A stretch of 64,000 nt of DNA from Siphonodentalium dalli (lineage: Eukaryota > Mollusca > Scaphopoda > Gadilida > Siphonodentaliidae): positions 153,659,151 through 153,723,150 of the forward strand of contig CP136068.1 of assembly GCA_032622095.1 (NCBI GenBank), read 5' to 3'. The notes under the pieces were generated by a model. The model did no database searches, was not told the origin of the DNA, and saw only the letters and a list, made by a program, of their open reading frames with translations. Below are positions 26,336 through 37,311 of this stretch, one piece after another (position 1 is the stretch's first letter; every line of letters begins with the position of its first letter). The translations under genes and the position numbers were made by a program.

Positions 26336-27131
26336 ACGGATGTATACGTCCGTTATACATCCGTCATGTATACATCCGTTATACATCCGTTATACATCCG
26401 TCATGTATACATCCGTTATGCATCCGTCATGTATACATCCGTTATACTTCCGCCATGTATACATCCGTTATACATCCGTCATGTATACATCCGTTATACA
26501 TCCGTCATGTATACATCCGTTATACATCCGTCATGTATACATCCGTTATACATCCGTCATGTATACATCCGTTATACATCCGTCATGTATACATCCGTTA
26601 TACATCCGTCATGTATACATCCGTTATACATCCGTCATGTATACATCCGTTATACATCCGTCATGTATACATCCGTTATACATCCGTCATGTATACATCC
26701 GTTATACATCCGTCATGTATACATCCGTTATGATTTTCGTCGCCTTTGCAAAGAGACAGGATAAATACTTGAAATACCTTTCTGCAATAATTATATGTCG
26801 CAGAAAGACGCATTGAAGTTATAAAAAATACACAATAAAACACAGAGTTTGGGTCCCAAACAAACAACTGTCACGTTCACGGCATGGAACAGAAAAGAGC
26901 GTTCCGTGTTAGACTATTCCTGATATGGTAGAAATAAAGAGCGTTTGTTTCACTTCGGTGCGAACAAATGTAAACAGCTGGAAAATGTCTGTGACTATGG
27001 CAAGTATTTTTCAAAGCTTATGGAGCTGCATGGTATATCAATATTTCGTGTATTTATCAACCTATCTGATACCTCTTTCCAAATTACGTAGACAGATAAT
27101 TTGGAAGTTCGAATGAGCCATGCATGTCCGT
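26231..27131 (-). repeat. Dispersed repeat A, copy 1, interrupted by a 26-bp array
   Basis: It shares a long ordered segment with 30480-30901, 47301-47713 and 56690-57112: 'ttttcccggtatcgaaata', 'aagacgcattga', 'aaaagagcgttccgtgtta', 'tgatatggtagaaataaaga' and 'gagccatg' ending in TTTAA. On the minus strand the segment nearest the LINE fragment is in frame with it. Repeat A is therefore probably part of a retroelement, though I cannot name the family. Confidence 0.7.
26341..26730. repeat. 26-bp minisatellite, 15 copies
   Basis: The unit 'atacatccgttatacatcc' plus 'gtcatgt' is repeated 15 times over exactly 390 bp with almost no variation after the first three units. It interrupts repeat A. 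Because 26 is not a multiple of 3, all frames cycle, giving three overlapping spurious open frames of Ile/Tyr/His/Ser. Confidence 0.95.
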
Positions 27132-27135
27132 TTAA

Positions 27136-27374
27136 ACCTTCCATGACTGGAGCTTCCTCAAATTTTTCGAAAACCATGTGCCAATGAATTATCTTATACA
27201 TGAGAGCCTCCCATATAGAGCCTCGCATATATAAGAGAACACATTGACCTAACAATATTTACCTTGACCTTGTATATAAGCCAGTGCATGTATGGGAGAC
27301 TGGCACATACATAAGAGAATGCACACACTCAGGTTCTTCAATGATGCACCAGCACAGCTCCCGTCATGAAAGGG
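27136..27374 (+). mobile_element. MITE family P3, copy 2
   Basis: The ends 'ccttccatgactgg' and 'ccgtcatgaaaggg' are inverted. It is flanked by TTAA on the left (27132-27135) and TAAA on the right. Inside is a diverged version of the P1/P2 hairpin ('gtgccaatgaattatctta' ... 'catatataagagaacacatt'). It inserted exactly at the TTTAA end of repeat A. Confidence 0.7.
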
Positions 27375-27666
27375 TAAACATATTTTCTTAGTCATTAAAT
27401 AATAATGGGAGGAGCCACACGAAAGACACAACGTTGTATGATATCGTTCTATGATATCGTTGTGTGGTATCATTGTATGGTATCTAATTTGATATCCATT
27501 TATTTCGTGTCGTTTTTATGTTTTTGGAGCAAACAGCAAAACTTATACTGTTGTATTTTCATTAACCAAATAACAGTCTTTGTTGTGTGTGTGTACATAG
27601 GTCTATTTTGTTTACATGTTATATTTGATTTTCGACATTCTTTCAGCCGAAAAAGTTATATTATAT
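27375..27666. other. Non-coding spacer
   Basis: It contains a short imperfect repeat of 'tgatatcgtt' near 27440-27480. Otherwise nothing is recognised. Confidence 0.35.
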
Positions 27667-28057
27667 GTGACCCGCCATATCAAATCCAGTCGTAAGTCGG
27701 GATTGTTTTTACACTGTGCCAATGCATTCTCTTATATATGCGAGTCGACCATAGGTTAACAATTTTATAATTTCACCCATACAGAGCCCCAGACAAACAT
27801 GAGCAGACGACACTCTTCTATAATTATGCTTCTATATATGTGTAGGGCTCCCTGCAGGGTAATGGATGTTTTTTTATTTTATGTCCTAAAAATTGTAAGA
27901 AACATTTATTTTAAAAAAATGATAAAAAATTGTTAGGCCAATGCATTCTCTTATATATGCGAGGCGACCTATGGTCGACTCGCACATATAAGAGAATGCA
28001 TTGGCACAGGGTAAAAAAAAATCCCGACTTACGACTGGATTTGATATGGCGGGTCAC
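27667..28057 (-). mobile_element. MITE family P2, copy 1, with one hairpin half deleted
   Basis: Long inverted ends: 'gtgacccgccatatcaaatc' on the left and 'gatttgatatggcgggtcac' on the right, continuing inward through 'cagtcgtaagtcgggat'. The right hairpin (27937-28005) is intact. The left one (27718-27756) keeps only one arm and stops at the loop ('ataggt' joined to 'taacaatttt'). The interior also holds 'ctccctgcagggta', shared with 58285-58740. Confidence 0.8.
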
Positions 28058-28059
28058 AT

Positions 28060-28689
28060 ATTTAAAGATGCATCCAGGCCTCTGACTCTCTCTATATATA
28101 TATGTGACGTTTCTAATGTTTCAAATGAACTTTCCGAGTGGAGGACTTACTCCCCAAAATCTAAATTTCAAAAGATATATAATTTGTTTCATTCTGTTAT
28201 TGCAATGCTATCGGTCGTTTTGGCGGGAGAGCAGTTATTGTCCGTAAGATAACGAAACATTAAAAAAATATCCGGGGATTAAATCAGGATATTCATTTTA
28301 AAATACAACCCTAACATCGCGTGGCACATATTACTAAGATTGATTACCAATCGCTATCTAAGCCGTGACGTGTTGGCTGGGTATTCCAACATTCTTTCAC
28401 AATGGTCAGACCTCACAGTGCTCGAATATTATGATAACGCGTGGAATTAACTTAAGAAAACCCAGCGCGGTGCACGTCAGAGAAGGCCTATACTATAAAC
28501 TGATTCCTGAAACTCAAGTCGTGATGTATATCGGCTTATTACCTATTAAATCATCATGTATTATACCGATACAATGCGGCATTTTATTTATTGGTTGTTG
28601 GCTTCATTGCTGGCGACATGTCTTGACTTATTGAGAACAGATTGTCTGTATCCAAAATGAAGCCCACATGCATGATGATTACGATCTAA
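28060..28689. other. Non-coding stretch, nothing recognised
   Basis: Two overlapping open frames of 80-90 codons have no motif. This lies within the presumed receptor intron. Confidence 0.35.
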
Positions 28690-29143
28690 AGATATATAAT
28701 CGGAATTAACGCTCCAAAATTACTATTTTTTTGGCTTCGGGTGTACACAATATTTGGTTCGAGTCAATGAACCCACCCACAAAAGCTTATAAAGATCAGA
28801 TATTGATTTTTGAAATCTATTATTTTTCACTACCGGTACTTTTTGGCGGCCTGGAAAAACGTCGACGAGCCGACGTTCTCGAACCAAATTGCGGATGAAG
28901 ATATAGTTAACTCTAAACTCAAGTGGCTTTGGGAGTTAGATATTTGACATACCGGTTAAATTTCGTTGAACAAAATGTTGATAAATAACAAGTTTTGGGC
29001 AATTTTATACTATAGCTGACTGTGGGTAGCATTATTTTTTGGACAATTAATCGATTCTGATAACTGAAGCGGCATTTCAAAAAATGTTGTTATTGCTGTT
29101 GGATTATGATGACATGGGGACAATCGAATCTGATTGAGTACCA
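28690..29143 (+). mobile_element. TTAA-type dispersed element, family E, copy 1
   Basis: It matches 52376-52772 over most of its length ('ccgaattaacgctc' form, 'accaaattgcggatgaagat', 'gttgataaataaca', 'ttttgggcaattttatacta', 'ttgagtac'). The right flank is TTAA; the left flank is CTAA here and TTAA in the other copy. An extra segment of about 70 bp around 28840 is absent from copy 2. Confidence 0.7.
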
Positions 29144-29688
29144 TTAAAGACACACTATCAGAGTCAATTCCAACATTAAGGAACAGAGAAACGATCTCGA
29201 ACTTATTAATATATTTGTGAGTTTTGTGGAAAATCCGAAACCGTGATGGTAAATATACGGGTGTGGAAAAACGACAATTGATAGAAAGAACACACATTCT
29301 AGTGACATAGTACCTTATTCGCAATGATCATTGAGTAGAGATCAACCGACCAACCATTGCAATATTGAACCTACATGGTAGATCATACCGAGATGCTCTT
29401 GATCTCTCCAACGTATAGGTCGTCGGGTCGATGGACCACTGCAGATGTTCATATGGTTATTCTTTCATTCATAAATTATATATAAATACTTTTTATATCC
29501 TTGAATTTTTTTTATGATATATCTTTTTGCTTTCTTTGAAATTAATTATAATGCATGCTCATATATATAATTACACCTCACACTCTACTTTCTGATCTAC
29601 TCTCTAAATTCTTGCATTATCTTCTGTCACTCTGTCTGGCCTCCACCTCACATTTCTTCTTTCTATGGATATTGTTCTGCTTCTATCA
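29144..29688. other. Non-coding stretch, nothing certain
   Basis: The first bases ('gtcaattccaacattaagga') resemble 30945-30965, pointing to a shared decayed repeat. No gene is seen. Confidence 0.35.
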
Positions 29689-30240
29689 TTAACCGCTACT
29701 TGACTTGCAGTCAAATAGGGCCTCGCCATTGTCAAGGGGCAGGGCTTCCAATAAACCTATGGCTTGCTGCCTATAATCCCATTTCTTCGCAAATTTGTAC
29801 CTATTGTCATTATATATTTGAATGTCCATAGAGGGAAAATAAATACTGTTTAAACTAAACAATCGCGAGGCGTGGTGAGTTAATCGGTTCACACAGTTAC
29901 CATGCATGTATGTATATAAAGCCACCAGTCGGCATATACCAAACCGTATCATTAATTGTATGAACGATGACGGACAAATGTCCCCAAACTGCATCGACGG
30001 AGAAACCAGCACACCCATGCGGTCACCGCAACTGTGATACGTGTGTTCTGGCGAGTCAAACAATATCTGGCACAACCGACATTTGGAATTGAGATAACAA
30101 TGACACAGAAATACATCACGTTTTCTTGAACGTGGGAACAACATTTTGATATATATATCTCGTTTCTTAACACAAAAAAACACAGACACTCTGCTGCCTG
30201 CCATCACGATGTATATAGTCACGCAAAATAGAGTCATCAA
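29689..30240 (-). pseudogene. LINE ORF2 C-terminal fragment (probable)
   Basis: The open minus-strand frame of 183 codons contains CRLCQILFDSPEHTYHSC. This is the C-x2-C...EH-x4-C pattern typical of the zinc-binding tail of non-LTR retrotransposon polyproteins. The flanking residues are compatible with that tail. There is no RT core, and repeat A (30480-30901) lies on its upstream side, as at 26 kb. A host gene cannot be fully excluded, but the motif and the intronic position favour a retroelement. Confidence 0.5.
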
Positions 30241-30479
30241 GTTATATAGCTATATGTGCGTATAATACAATAATTATGCGCCCGATATTCAAGGACTAAA
30301 ATCAGCACTCCGTGTGTGCTATATGAAGATTCAGATAAACGTCAGCTGATTATACACTTGGACATTCTGGAAGAGTTATAAACAGTAGAAATAGTGCGCA
30401 CTCAACAATTATACCGGTATAAAATACACAATAATATAGAGCTCTAAACAAAATTAGAGATTGAAATTAAAGTCGCATG

Positions 30480-30901
30480 GTGGTTTGCGCTCCAAAATAC
30501 GAATACTATTATTCGCTTTTGAATTTTTCCCGGTATCGAAATAGGTCGATAAATATCTTAACTATATACCTTTCTACGAGGATTCTAAACACATAAAAAG
30601 ACGCATTGAATGAAGTAATGCAACTTTGAACAATGTGTTTGGGTTCCAAAAAAAAGAAAAGAAAAAAGAAGCACGACATCGAACAGTAAAGAGCGTTCCG
30701 TGTTACTATATTCCTTATATGGTAGCAATAAAGAGGTTTGTCTGACTTCGGGCGAAAAATTGAAAACGGCTGGATACATGTGGATAATGGTTGTGACTTT
30801 GGCAAGTGTTTTTTCAAACCTTATGAAGCCGGTATACAAATAATTCGTGTATATATCGACCTATCGTATAATTTGGAGGTTCAATGAGCCATGTCCGTTT
30901 A
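30480..30901 (-). repeat. Dispersed repeat A, copy 2
   Basis: It shares 'gtttgcgctccaaaatac', 'ttttcccggtatcgaaata', 'aagagcgttccgtgtta' and the end 'gagccatgtccgttta' with the other copies. It has no internal array here, so it shows the uninterrupted structure of about 420 bp. Confidence 0.75.
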
Positions 30902-31138
30902 AGCCCACGTGGCAATCACAATTTTATTAGGACAAAATGTCAGAGTCAACTCCCACATTGAGGACCAGTGAGACGATCAGCCAGACGAAACATTGCTTTT
31001 ATATTATACTTGTTAATATGCTTCGATTTCGAAGTATAAATTATATAGTTTCTAAAAACATGATTTAATTTTCCTTCCATGGAAACTACATCCGATCTCA
31101 CAATGAATGGCATCAGTTCTTCTTTTTTTAAACATTTG

Positions 31139-31525
31139 CTCAGCTATACTAACCCAATAATTTTCTCAGGTATACTCACCAAATAATTTGCTCAGGTATA
31201 CTCACCAAATATTTTGCACCGATGTACTCACAAAGCATTTTATCAGTTATACTCACCAAATCATTTTCTCAGCGATACTCACCAAAGCACTTACACTTAC
31301 CAAAGAATTTTCTCAGTTATACTTGCCAAAGCATTTTCTCAGCTATTCTCACCAAAGCATTTTCTCAGCTATATTCACCAAAGCATTTTTCAGCTACACT
31401 CACAAAAGAAGTTGCTCAGTTATACTTGCCAAAGCATTGTCTCAGCTATACTCACCAAAGCATTTTTTTCTCAGCCACACTCACCAAAGAATTTTCTCAG
31501 CTATACTCACCAAAGCATTTGTCAG
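31139..31525 (-). repeat. About 27-bp minisatellite built from a splice-donor junction
   Basis: On the minus strand each unit reads approximately 'tgctttggtgagtatagctg' followed by 'agaaaa'. Unit lengths vary (26 and 29 bp measured for the first intervals). About 14-15 units follow one another. The first unit on the minus strand is the end of the receptor exon (ATGCTTTG-type exon end, then GTGAGT at 31510-31505). Most later units keep GTGAGT; a few have GCAAGT or GTGAAT. The array covers the exon-intron junction and the first 370 bp of the intron. Confidence 0.9.
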
Positions 31526-32344
31526 AAAGGGCATTTGGTCCCCCAGGTGGGTGGCGGCGACAGAATAGATTTGGTAGGGTATCCAACATAAGAGAAATGC
31601 TACCACAACAATAGTAACTGTCATGGTTACCCTCCTTTGTTGGCATAGCAACGTATACGCTTCCATGGTAGAGTAACTACTCATCCTTTTGGAATACTTC
31701 CGCGTTGCCAACAGTAACATTGTTTGAGTGTAAATTATAATCCCAACGGGAATATAGAAGTTTAACAACATGGTCAATACGTGGTGAAGAATTGAAATGA
31801 CGTCACCATAAGCTGGGTACTCCGGTCCACATTGCATCGTGTCGGCCTTATAGCAAACGCCTGTCATGAAGTATGCAGTTAACGTCGAAAATGTCAGCGG
31901 CCATATCCAGGTCAACGCAATTAGAATGTATATCCTTTCCCGAGTAAACCATAACCCAAGAGGTTTGTCGATGAGGTAGTATTTGTGAATACTAATATAC
32001 ATGATTGTATGAACAGAGACGATAACAAACACTGAGTTGAGAATTCCGTTCAACGTACATATACCTCTGCTAAGAAACCATCCTCTACTCACAAGGGTTG
32101 AGATGGAGAATGGCATGCTAAACAAGCCAACAAGCAAGTCAGCAATCGCCAAATTCAGAAGAAACAAGTTTGTATCACTGCGCATCCCTTTGTGCCTTGC
32201 TATAACGGCGATAACCATCATGTTTCCCACTATGGCCACCAGCATTAAAAACACCAGCGTAATCCCTAGCGGAATGATAGTTCGTTGGTCCCATGATTGT
32301 TCTACGCCCAAACTGTCGAACGTTGAACTATTTGAAAACGCCAT
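31511..32344 (-). CDS. Class A GPCR first exon (TM1-TM6), receptor B
   Basis: It starts at ATG 32344 and codes 278 residues up to a donor (TTG then GTGAGT) in phase 0. The N-terminus has one N-glycosylation sequon (N5-S-S). TM1 holds GN (N41) and TM2 the LAIAD aspartate (D69). C96 and C172 can form the TM3-ECL2 disulphide, and C172 lies in TMQCGPEYP. TM4 contains WIW, and TM6 has CWIP (253-256). The DRY box position reads HKY (120-122), and position 3.32 is Asn, so the amine-binding Asp is missing. TM7 must come from another exon, and 25524-25661 fits in frame, giving 323 residues. It is a paralogue of 39407-40264. Ligand and coupling are unknown. Frames on the plus strand here are shadows. 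Confidence 0.92.
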
Positions 32345-33495
32345 GATCCTTTCGTCGAACGCTCTGAAGATTTTGTTATAAAACTATACAAGAACTCCGA
32401 CCACGATTTCGTTATAAAAATACACAAGTAACCGACAGCATGTGGTGTACGAGTGTGGTACCTACCCTCTCTGGCATACCTAGCTTGAGATTACACGTTC
32501 TCATACCCCCAGGTGATAACATTGATAACAAAGTCTTTTATATTGGTAATGACTTTCTGAGAACATTACGAAGATGAGAACGACTTGCGAATGCAGGTAA
32601 ACATCAAACGACCGACGATAATACCAACATTATTTAGACACGAGCTCATTAAACATGTCGCTGGATTTCGACCAATCATCACAAACCGGGTTTGCCAGGG
32701 GACTGCCACGTCAAATATATGGATAACATGTCTGCATAATTTTTATTCCTTCTGAGCGCGCTATCTGTAAAAGTAAATATAGTGGATTTCTGTGTTGCTG
32801 GTAACGTGGAGGTTTTATTTTTATTTATTTTTTTATCAAAATAAGACGTTCTTACTGTAATTATTTAGTTTTATCTCTGAGTTATATAAAGGCGCGGCGC
32901 TCTCTGTCGGATTATAAATTTAAAATTGAAGAGATCCAGACACTATTTATCTATCTATCTCTATTTACAGTCCAGGGTGTAAATTTACCTCCAACACACG
33001 CCAAAGAAGGATAAACCGCGCTTGTTTGAACCAAAAAATAATAGAGATATTCCGCGTGTAGGTTATAACGTGTAACATGTAATATCTTTATCTTTTATCT
33101 TTATCTGTATATAGACATTAAACCTCCATTTTAGGAAATTGTCCAATCATTCATAAACATGGTTTATTTCGTTTGGAAGATAGCTCAGGGTTAGTTATAA
33201 TAGAATATACTATATGCTGATTGGTCCTTCAAATTTCTAACCCGTTATAACTCAGTCCATTGTCACACGCTCTTTTGACTTCAACTGCTACAGAGTTATG
33301 CCCTTTGATACGACATTTATTAATATACTGCCAAAGTCTTGTGGAAATGTTATGTGAAGAGATGCACCCTAATTACAGGCATTTGTTTGAGTTGTCTCGT
33401 GTTAATTGTCGCTATATCACATGCTGCAAATTACATTACAAGCTATACACGTCAGAAGTTACAAGCGGAATATTTCGTATATGTGTATACGTAAT
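32345..33495. other. Upstream region of receptor B; no gene seen
   Basis: This should contain the promoter and 5' UTR of the exon at 31511-32344. I see no clear TATA/Inr arrangement that can be tied to the start. A run of 'tatc' repeats lies near 32945. No second TM7 exon was found here or in the rest of 32.3-39.4 kb. Confidence 0.35.
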
Positions 33496-33499
33496 TTAA

Positions 33500-33863
33500 A
33501 GTGATGTGAAACACTCCGGTATGGTGAGCAACTAGAAATTGAGAATAATCTTGCTCAAAGTAGTTATTTTTAAGAATATCAATCCAAATTGACAACACAC
33601 AACGTCAATCTTATACATTAATTGAATACAATGGATCTCTATATGGCAAAATTATTTGGGTTAGTTTATCGCCGATAGTTGCGTACCGAATAGGATGTAA
33701 ATATTTACAATTGAACGTATTTCAGACGATTTTTCATGGAGTGGTATGGTCGATTTTTTTTAATTTTCGGCGATGTTCGTAGAATGTTACATTCCACAAT
33801 TTGTATAGCGCCTGCGTATTGACTCGTCAATGTTACGCCCCCGAACAAGTCCATAATATGTCT
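33500..33863 (+). mobile_element. TTAA-flanked MITE, family C, copy 4
   Basis: It runs from 'gtgatgtgaaacactccgg' to 'gaacaagtccataatatgtc', flanked by TTAA at 33496-33499 and 33864-33867. It shares 'ataatcttgctcaaagtagt' with copy 3. Confidence 0.82.
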
Positions 33864-33869
33864 TTAAGA

Positions 33870-34299
33870 GCAATCTCAAAAATACATACGGGAAATTAAC
33901 CAAAAAACAAACTTGTTGATATAGCGCTGAAACAACTGTTTATGTTTCTTACATTATTTCTGTAAATGTGTGATCGTTCCGTTTGTGCCAGTTACAACTT
34001 TGGAATAAGCTAAAATTCCAAGTGTTGTGATAATCGAGACCTTTCGCAAAATCACGAATACGATTACGGTTATGGACAATATCCTTCCAGCATACGGCCA
34101 AAATTAGATCTATACGCGGGGGAGGGGGGTTCTTATGTGAGACGAAATATACCCCACTCAGTTTAATTATGTGCAGATGTGTTAAGGATGTGCCACTGGT
34201 CCTGCTTGGGGACGCTCAAACATTATCCGTGATAACTTTTTCTATCATATATATGTGTAACTGAATATAGTGGGGCATATGCCATCTCACCAAATAACC
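33870..34299. other. Non-coding spacer
   Basis: A short G run lies near 34120. No repeat structure or coding is recognised. Confidence 0.35.
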
Positions 34300-35315
34300 A
34301 TCGGAGGTAAATTGTGATGGTGTCCACCTTACTAGGTCCATAAATCATATCCGTAATCGTAATAATGATTTTGCGAAAATTAGCACAGACTATGTTTGAT
34401 ATCAACGCTAATAATTTCCCTTTGTTACACAGAATCCATGATTTATTAGAACACTGTAACCAATTACATGCATGGCACATGGAGCGCATACCGGATACTG
34501 TCCAATTCGTTTCGTATATAAAATGTAGTTTAATTTCACAATTCACAGATAAATGGGAAACTGATATGAACAACTCCAGTCGTGGTAAGATATACCAGAT
34601 TTTTAAACATGACTTATCTTTTGAAAAGTATCTAACGTTGAACGCAGTAAACCGGATTACATTATGTAAATTTAGAACCAGTAATCACCATTTACCGATT
34701 GAAACAGGACGTTGGCGAAAACCTGAACAAACTGACCGACTATGTCCACTCTGTAACTCCAGAAAGATTGGAGATGAATTTCGTTATCTTCTCGAATGCG
34801 AGAGACTGTCACCCGAGCGACAGCGATTACTATCAGAAAACAAAATACTATCACAATGAGTGAAATACTTAACCAGAACAATTCAACAGACATACGGAAA
34901 TTGTGCGATTTTATTAAAATAATCAATCGTGAACTTATAAATTCGGATAAGCTTGGGTAGATACTGAAAATGATAGTAAATGGCACTGCATTCATATGAA
35001 GCTAACAAGAAATAACGTGCGCAATAGACTAAACCAGAGTGGATACATACTCTTAATTATATTACCTTGCTGGTAACATAATTGAGGGTGTCTATGCACT
35101 TTTGATTGATCAATCATATGACACCATAGTATTAATCGTTAGCGGAATGCTCCTATGGCAAACAGGTATAGTATTTATATTGTAAATACTGTTCATATAT
35201 TATAATGTATATCATTTGAATATTTATTATGTAAGCCATGTACATAAATGTATTATATGTTATCTTAATACCTATGTATTATGTATGGGTCGACAAGATT
35301 AAACGAATTGAATTG
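34300..35315 (+). pseudogene. 5'-truncated non-LTR retrotransposon: ORF2 C-terminus and 3' tail
   Basis: The frame 34365-34859 codes a LINE C-terminal block: KFRTSNHHLPIETGRW, then CPLCNSRKIGDEFRYLLEC, the usual basic plus C-x2-C...C zinc-binding tail after the reverse transcriptase. A frameshift near 34855 moves the reading into the next frame (MSEILNQNNSTDIRKLC to a stop near 34960), which continues the family-like ending. An AT-rich 3' region follows, ending around 'aaacgaattgaattgag', which resembles the short-repeat tail of LINEs. No RT core is present. It lies upstream of receptor B and on the opposite strand. Confidence 0.75.
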
Positions 35316-35461
35316 AGTCACCCGTAGAGAGGATAGCGAGCCTGGTATAGAGCTTAGCTTCAGAATAGTACTTCAGACGAGCCAAGCACATAGTGTGGCA
35401 TTTTGCATGTGGTATTGGTGGAGATTAATTATGGGATAATCATATAGTTAACCCTTCTATA

Positions 35462-35701
35462 CCAAATACTCATTGACGAGTAGTTCCCATGGGAAATGTT
35501 CAGATAATAACAACCAATAGTCGCTTGTTGAAATTATCTGAACATTTCCCACCAATGAATACGAATCGTTCTGCTCTTGTATTATCTGTTTTCTGTCTTT
35601 CGTCTGTTTTTATTATTTGAACACCCCTCAAAATGAATAATAGACCGTTCCAATGTACACTTTTATAACTAAGTTGGAAAATCTATGTAGTATAGAAAGG
35701 G
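35462..35701. mobile_element. MITE family B, complete copy
   Basis: The left end CCCTTCTATAC and right end GTATAGAAAGGG are inverted, flanked by TTAA at 35458-35461 and 35702-35705. The core hairpin pairs 'gggaaatgttcagataat' with 'attatctgaacatttccc'. Size is 240 bp. This copy defines the family. The TTAA target and CCC start suggest piggyBac-type mobilisation (inferred). Confidence 0.88.
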
Positions 35702-35705
35702 TTAA

Positions 35706-36037
35706 ACATTATATTCCATATATCACAATGTAAACTATAACATAGCTTAAATAGGCCAAGAACAGTTTGTTTACTCCTAGATCAGTCGGATAGAATCACA
35801 TGCAACCATGAGCTGCCAGCTAGATTTACAGTATGACTGTGACAGTCGGGATGTCATCAGCATGACTTTTAATTTATTAATACTCTAATTGCTCCTACTG
35901 TAAACTGTAAATATGTTATTTCGTTCTGATTTGAAGTATGCGTGGACAGTCTATCAAATAATGTATAGTTCACAAACACTGGCGATACTTCGGCACTGTG
36001 CACAACTCCGATCATTTCTGTATATATGAATATCATA
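35706..36037. other. Non-coding spacer
   Basis: AT-rich; nothing recognised. Confidence 0.35.
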
Positions 36038-36242
36038 CCGTAATGCCCAAAGTAACGGACCACTTAACCACAGCAGAAATATGGGTAATTTTTCAGGATT
36101 TAGTCGGAAATATGGCTTGTTGCCATTCATCGGAAAGCTCTCGGCGAGAGCTTTCCGATGAATGGCAACAAGCCATATTTCCGACGAAAAATTACCCATA
36201 TTTCTACTGTGGTTAAGTGGTCAATTACTTTGGGCATTACTG
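36038..36242. mobile_element. Foldback MITE, almost fully palindromic, TA target
   Basis: Two arms of about 100 bp meet at 'gctctcggcgagagc' with a one-base loop. The arms are nearly identical apart from an 8-base insertion in the left arm and a few changes. The ends 'cgtaatgcccaaagtaa' / 'ttactttgggcattac' are flanked by TA at 36036-36037 and 36243-36244. The right end reads CAGTAATGCCC from outside, as in Tc1/mariner-type MITEs. Confidence 0.85.
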
Positions 36243-36825
36243 TACCATATACCAGCCTCCATAAGTAATGTATGATTTCGAGTTCTAAAACGAACTTTCA
36301 AATTTTGGTTCAGGTTTAAAGGCCCATTTAATTTTCGAGTCACCAATTATTTTTTTTATAGTGCCTTCATATACGGTTTAGTAACAATCTATGACATACA
36401 ATATGATTAAAATACTATAATTCATCACCATTTGGAACGTGAACTCATAGAAACATTTCCCCGTCTCGCTCCCAGAGTGCAACGTAATTCAAACTAAAAT
36501 AGAGTTATTCCCCTTCCATTGAAAATAATAGACTTTGCAGAAACTTAAGCGCAGAAAACATACGTCGTTACCTCAACAAAAACAACATGTTCACACTTTA
36601 TTACACCGGATAAGTTGATAATACAATGCTTTGGAGCTTCCTCTTCCAAATGGTATTTAATATGGCATGTTTTATATAATGTGATCTGGGGGTTCGAAAA
36701 TAAAGTGGGCCTTTATTGTTAGCAAATAGTGAGTTTTTTTCTGAAGAGGTATAGATAGTCATGCCAGGTCTGTATAAATTATATCATATCAATATTATAT
36801 ATTTACACACTAAGTGTTGTCATCA

Positions 36826-37020
36826 CTAAATCCAGCATTCTGATTGGTCGGCGCCCACGTGGCTAGTTGCAGTTATTTCTCGGTGAATGCGTAACGCCTC
36901 ATAACACCAAGCTAATAACACCATCGATACGTCATTAGGTTTGGAAAGACGAACGCGTAATGTTTTGGGCGCATTTGGACTCGCACCGGATTGACTTAAT
37001 ACATCATCGGGTTTCAACAT
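36826..37020 (-). pseudogene. Possible LINE ORF1-like fragment
   Basis: The minus-strand frame contains SPNAPKTLRVRLSKPNDVSM followed by VLLAWCYEALR. This resembles the 'P-R-x-L-x-V-x-L' strand and following helix of ORF1-type proteins of non-LTR elements. The match is from memory of the family pattern only. There is no flanking coding region, so if correct it is a small relic. Chance open frame is the alternative. Confidence 0.3.
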
Positions 37021-37146
37021 GAAGATAAATTGTTCCTATTAACTTTTGCCAAGGGTGCTATTGGGTATTTTGGGTTGATCTTGTCACGATACACTTTTCG
37101 ATTTAAATATATTTACAAAAGTGGCTTTTTCGCTAAATGTATATAA

Positions 37147-37311
37147 ATATAAGGATTAACTGTCATGTGGACTATTTTTATGGAGATGTAACGGTGAGGT
37201 AAGTGGACATAACTTGTAGGTAAAACCCTTCGGGTTTTACACAAGTTATGTCCACTTACCTCACCGTTACATCTCCATAAAAATAGTCCACATGACAGTT
37301 AATCCTTATAT
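37147..37311. repeat. Near-perfect 165-bp foldback
   Basis: The arms run from 'atataaggattaactgtcat' to a short loop at about 37231 ('accc ttc gggt') and back. The only break is a 2-base insertion ('ag') in the left arm. The arms are about 80 bp. No obvious target duplication is visible, so it may be a MITE or a replication-born palindrome. Confidence 0.85.

Noticed and set aside
26267-26816. Three Ile/Tyr/His-rich repeat frames
   Set aside because: By-product of the 26-bp array, all three frames carry the same peptide cycle.
36998-37022. Candidate second TM7 exon (codes N-P-M-M-Y in one minus frame)
   Set aside because: A stop codon lies directly before and after the five residues, and there is no hydrophobic helix or acceptor.
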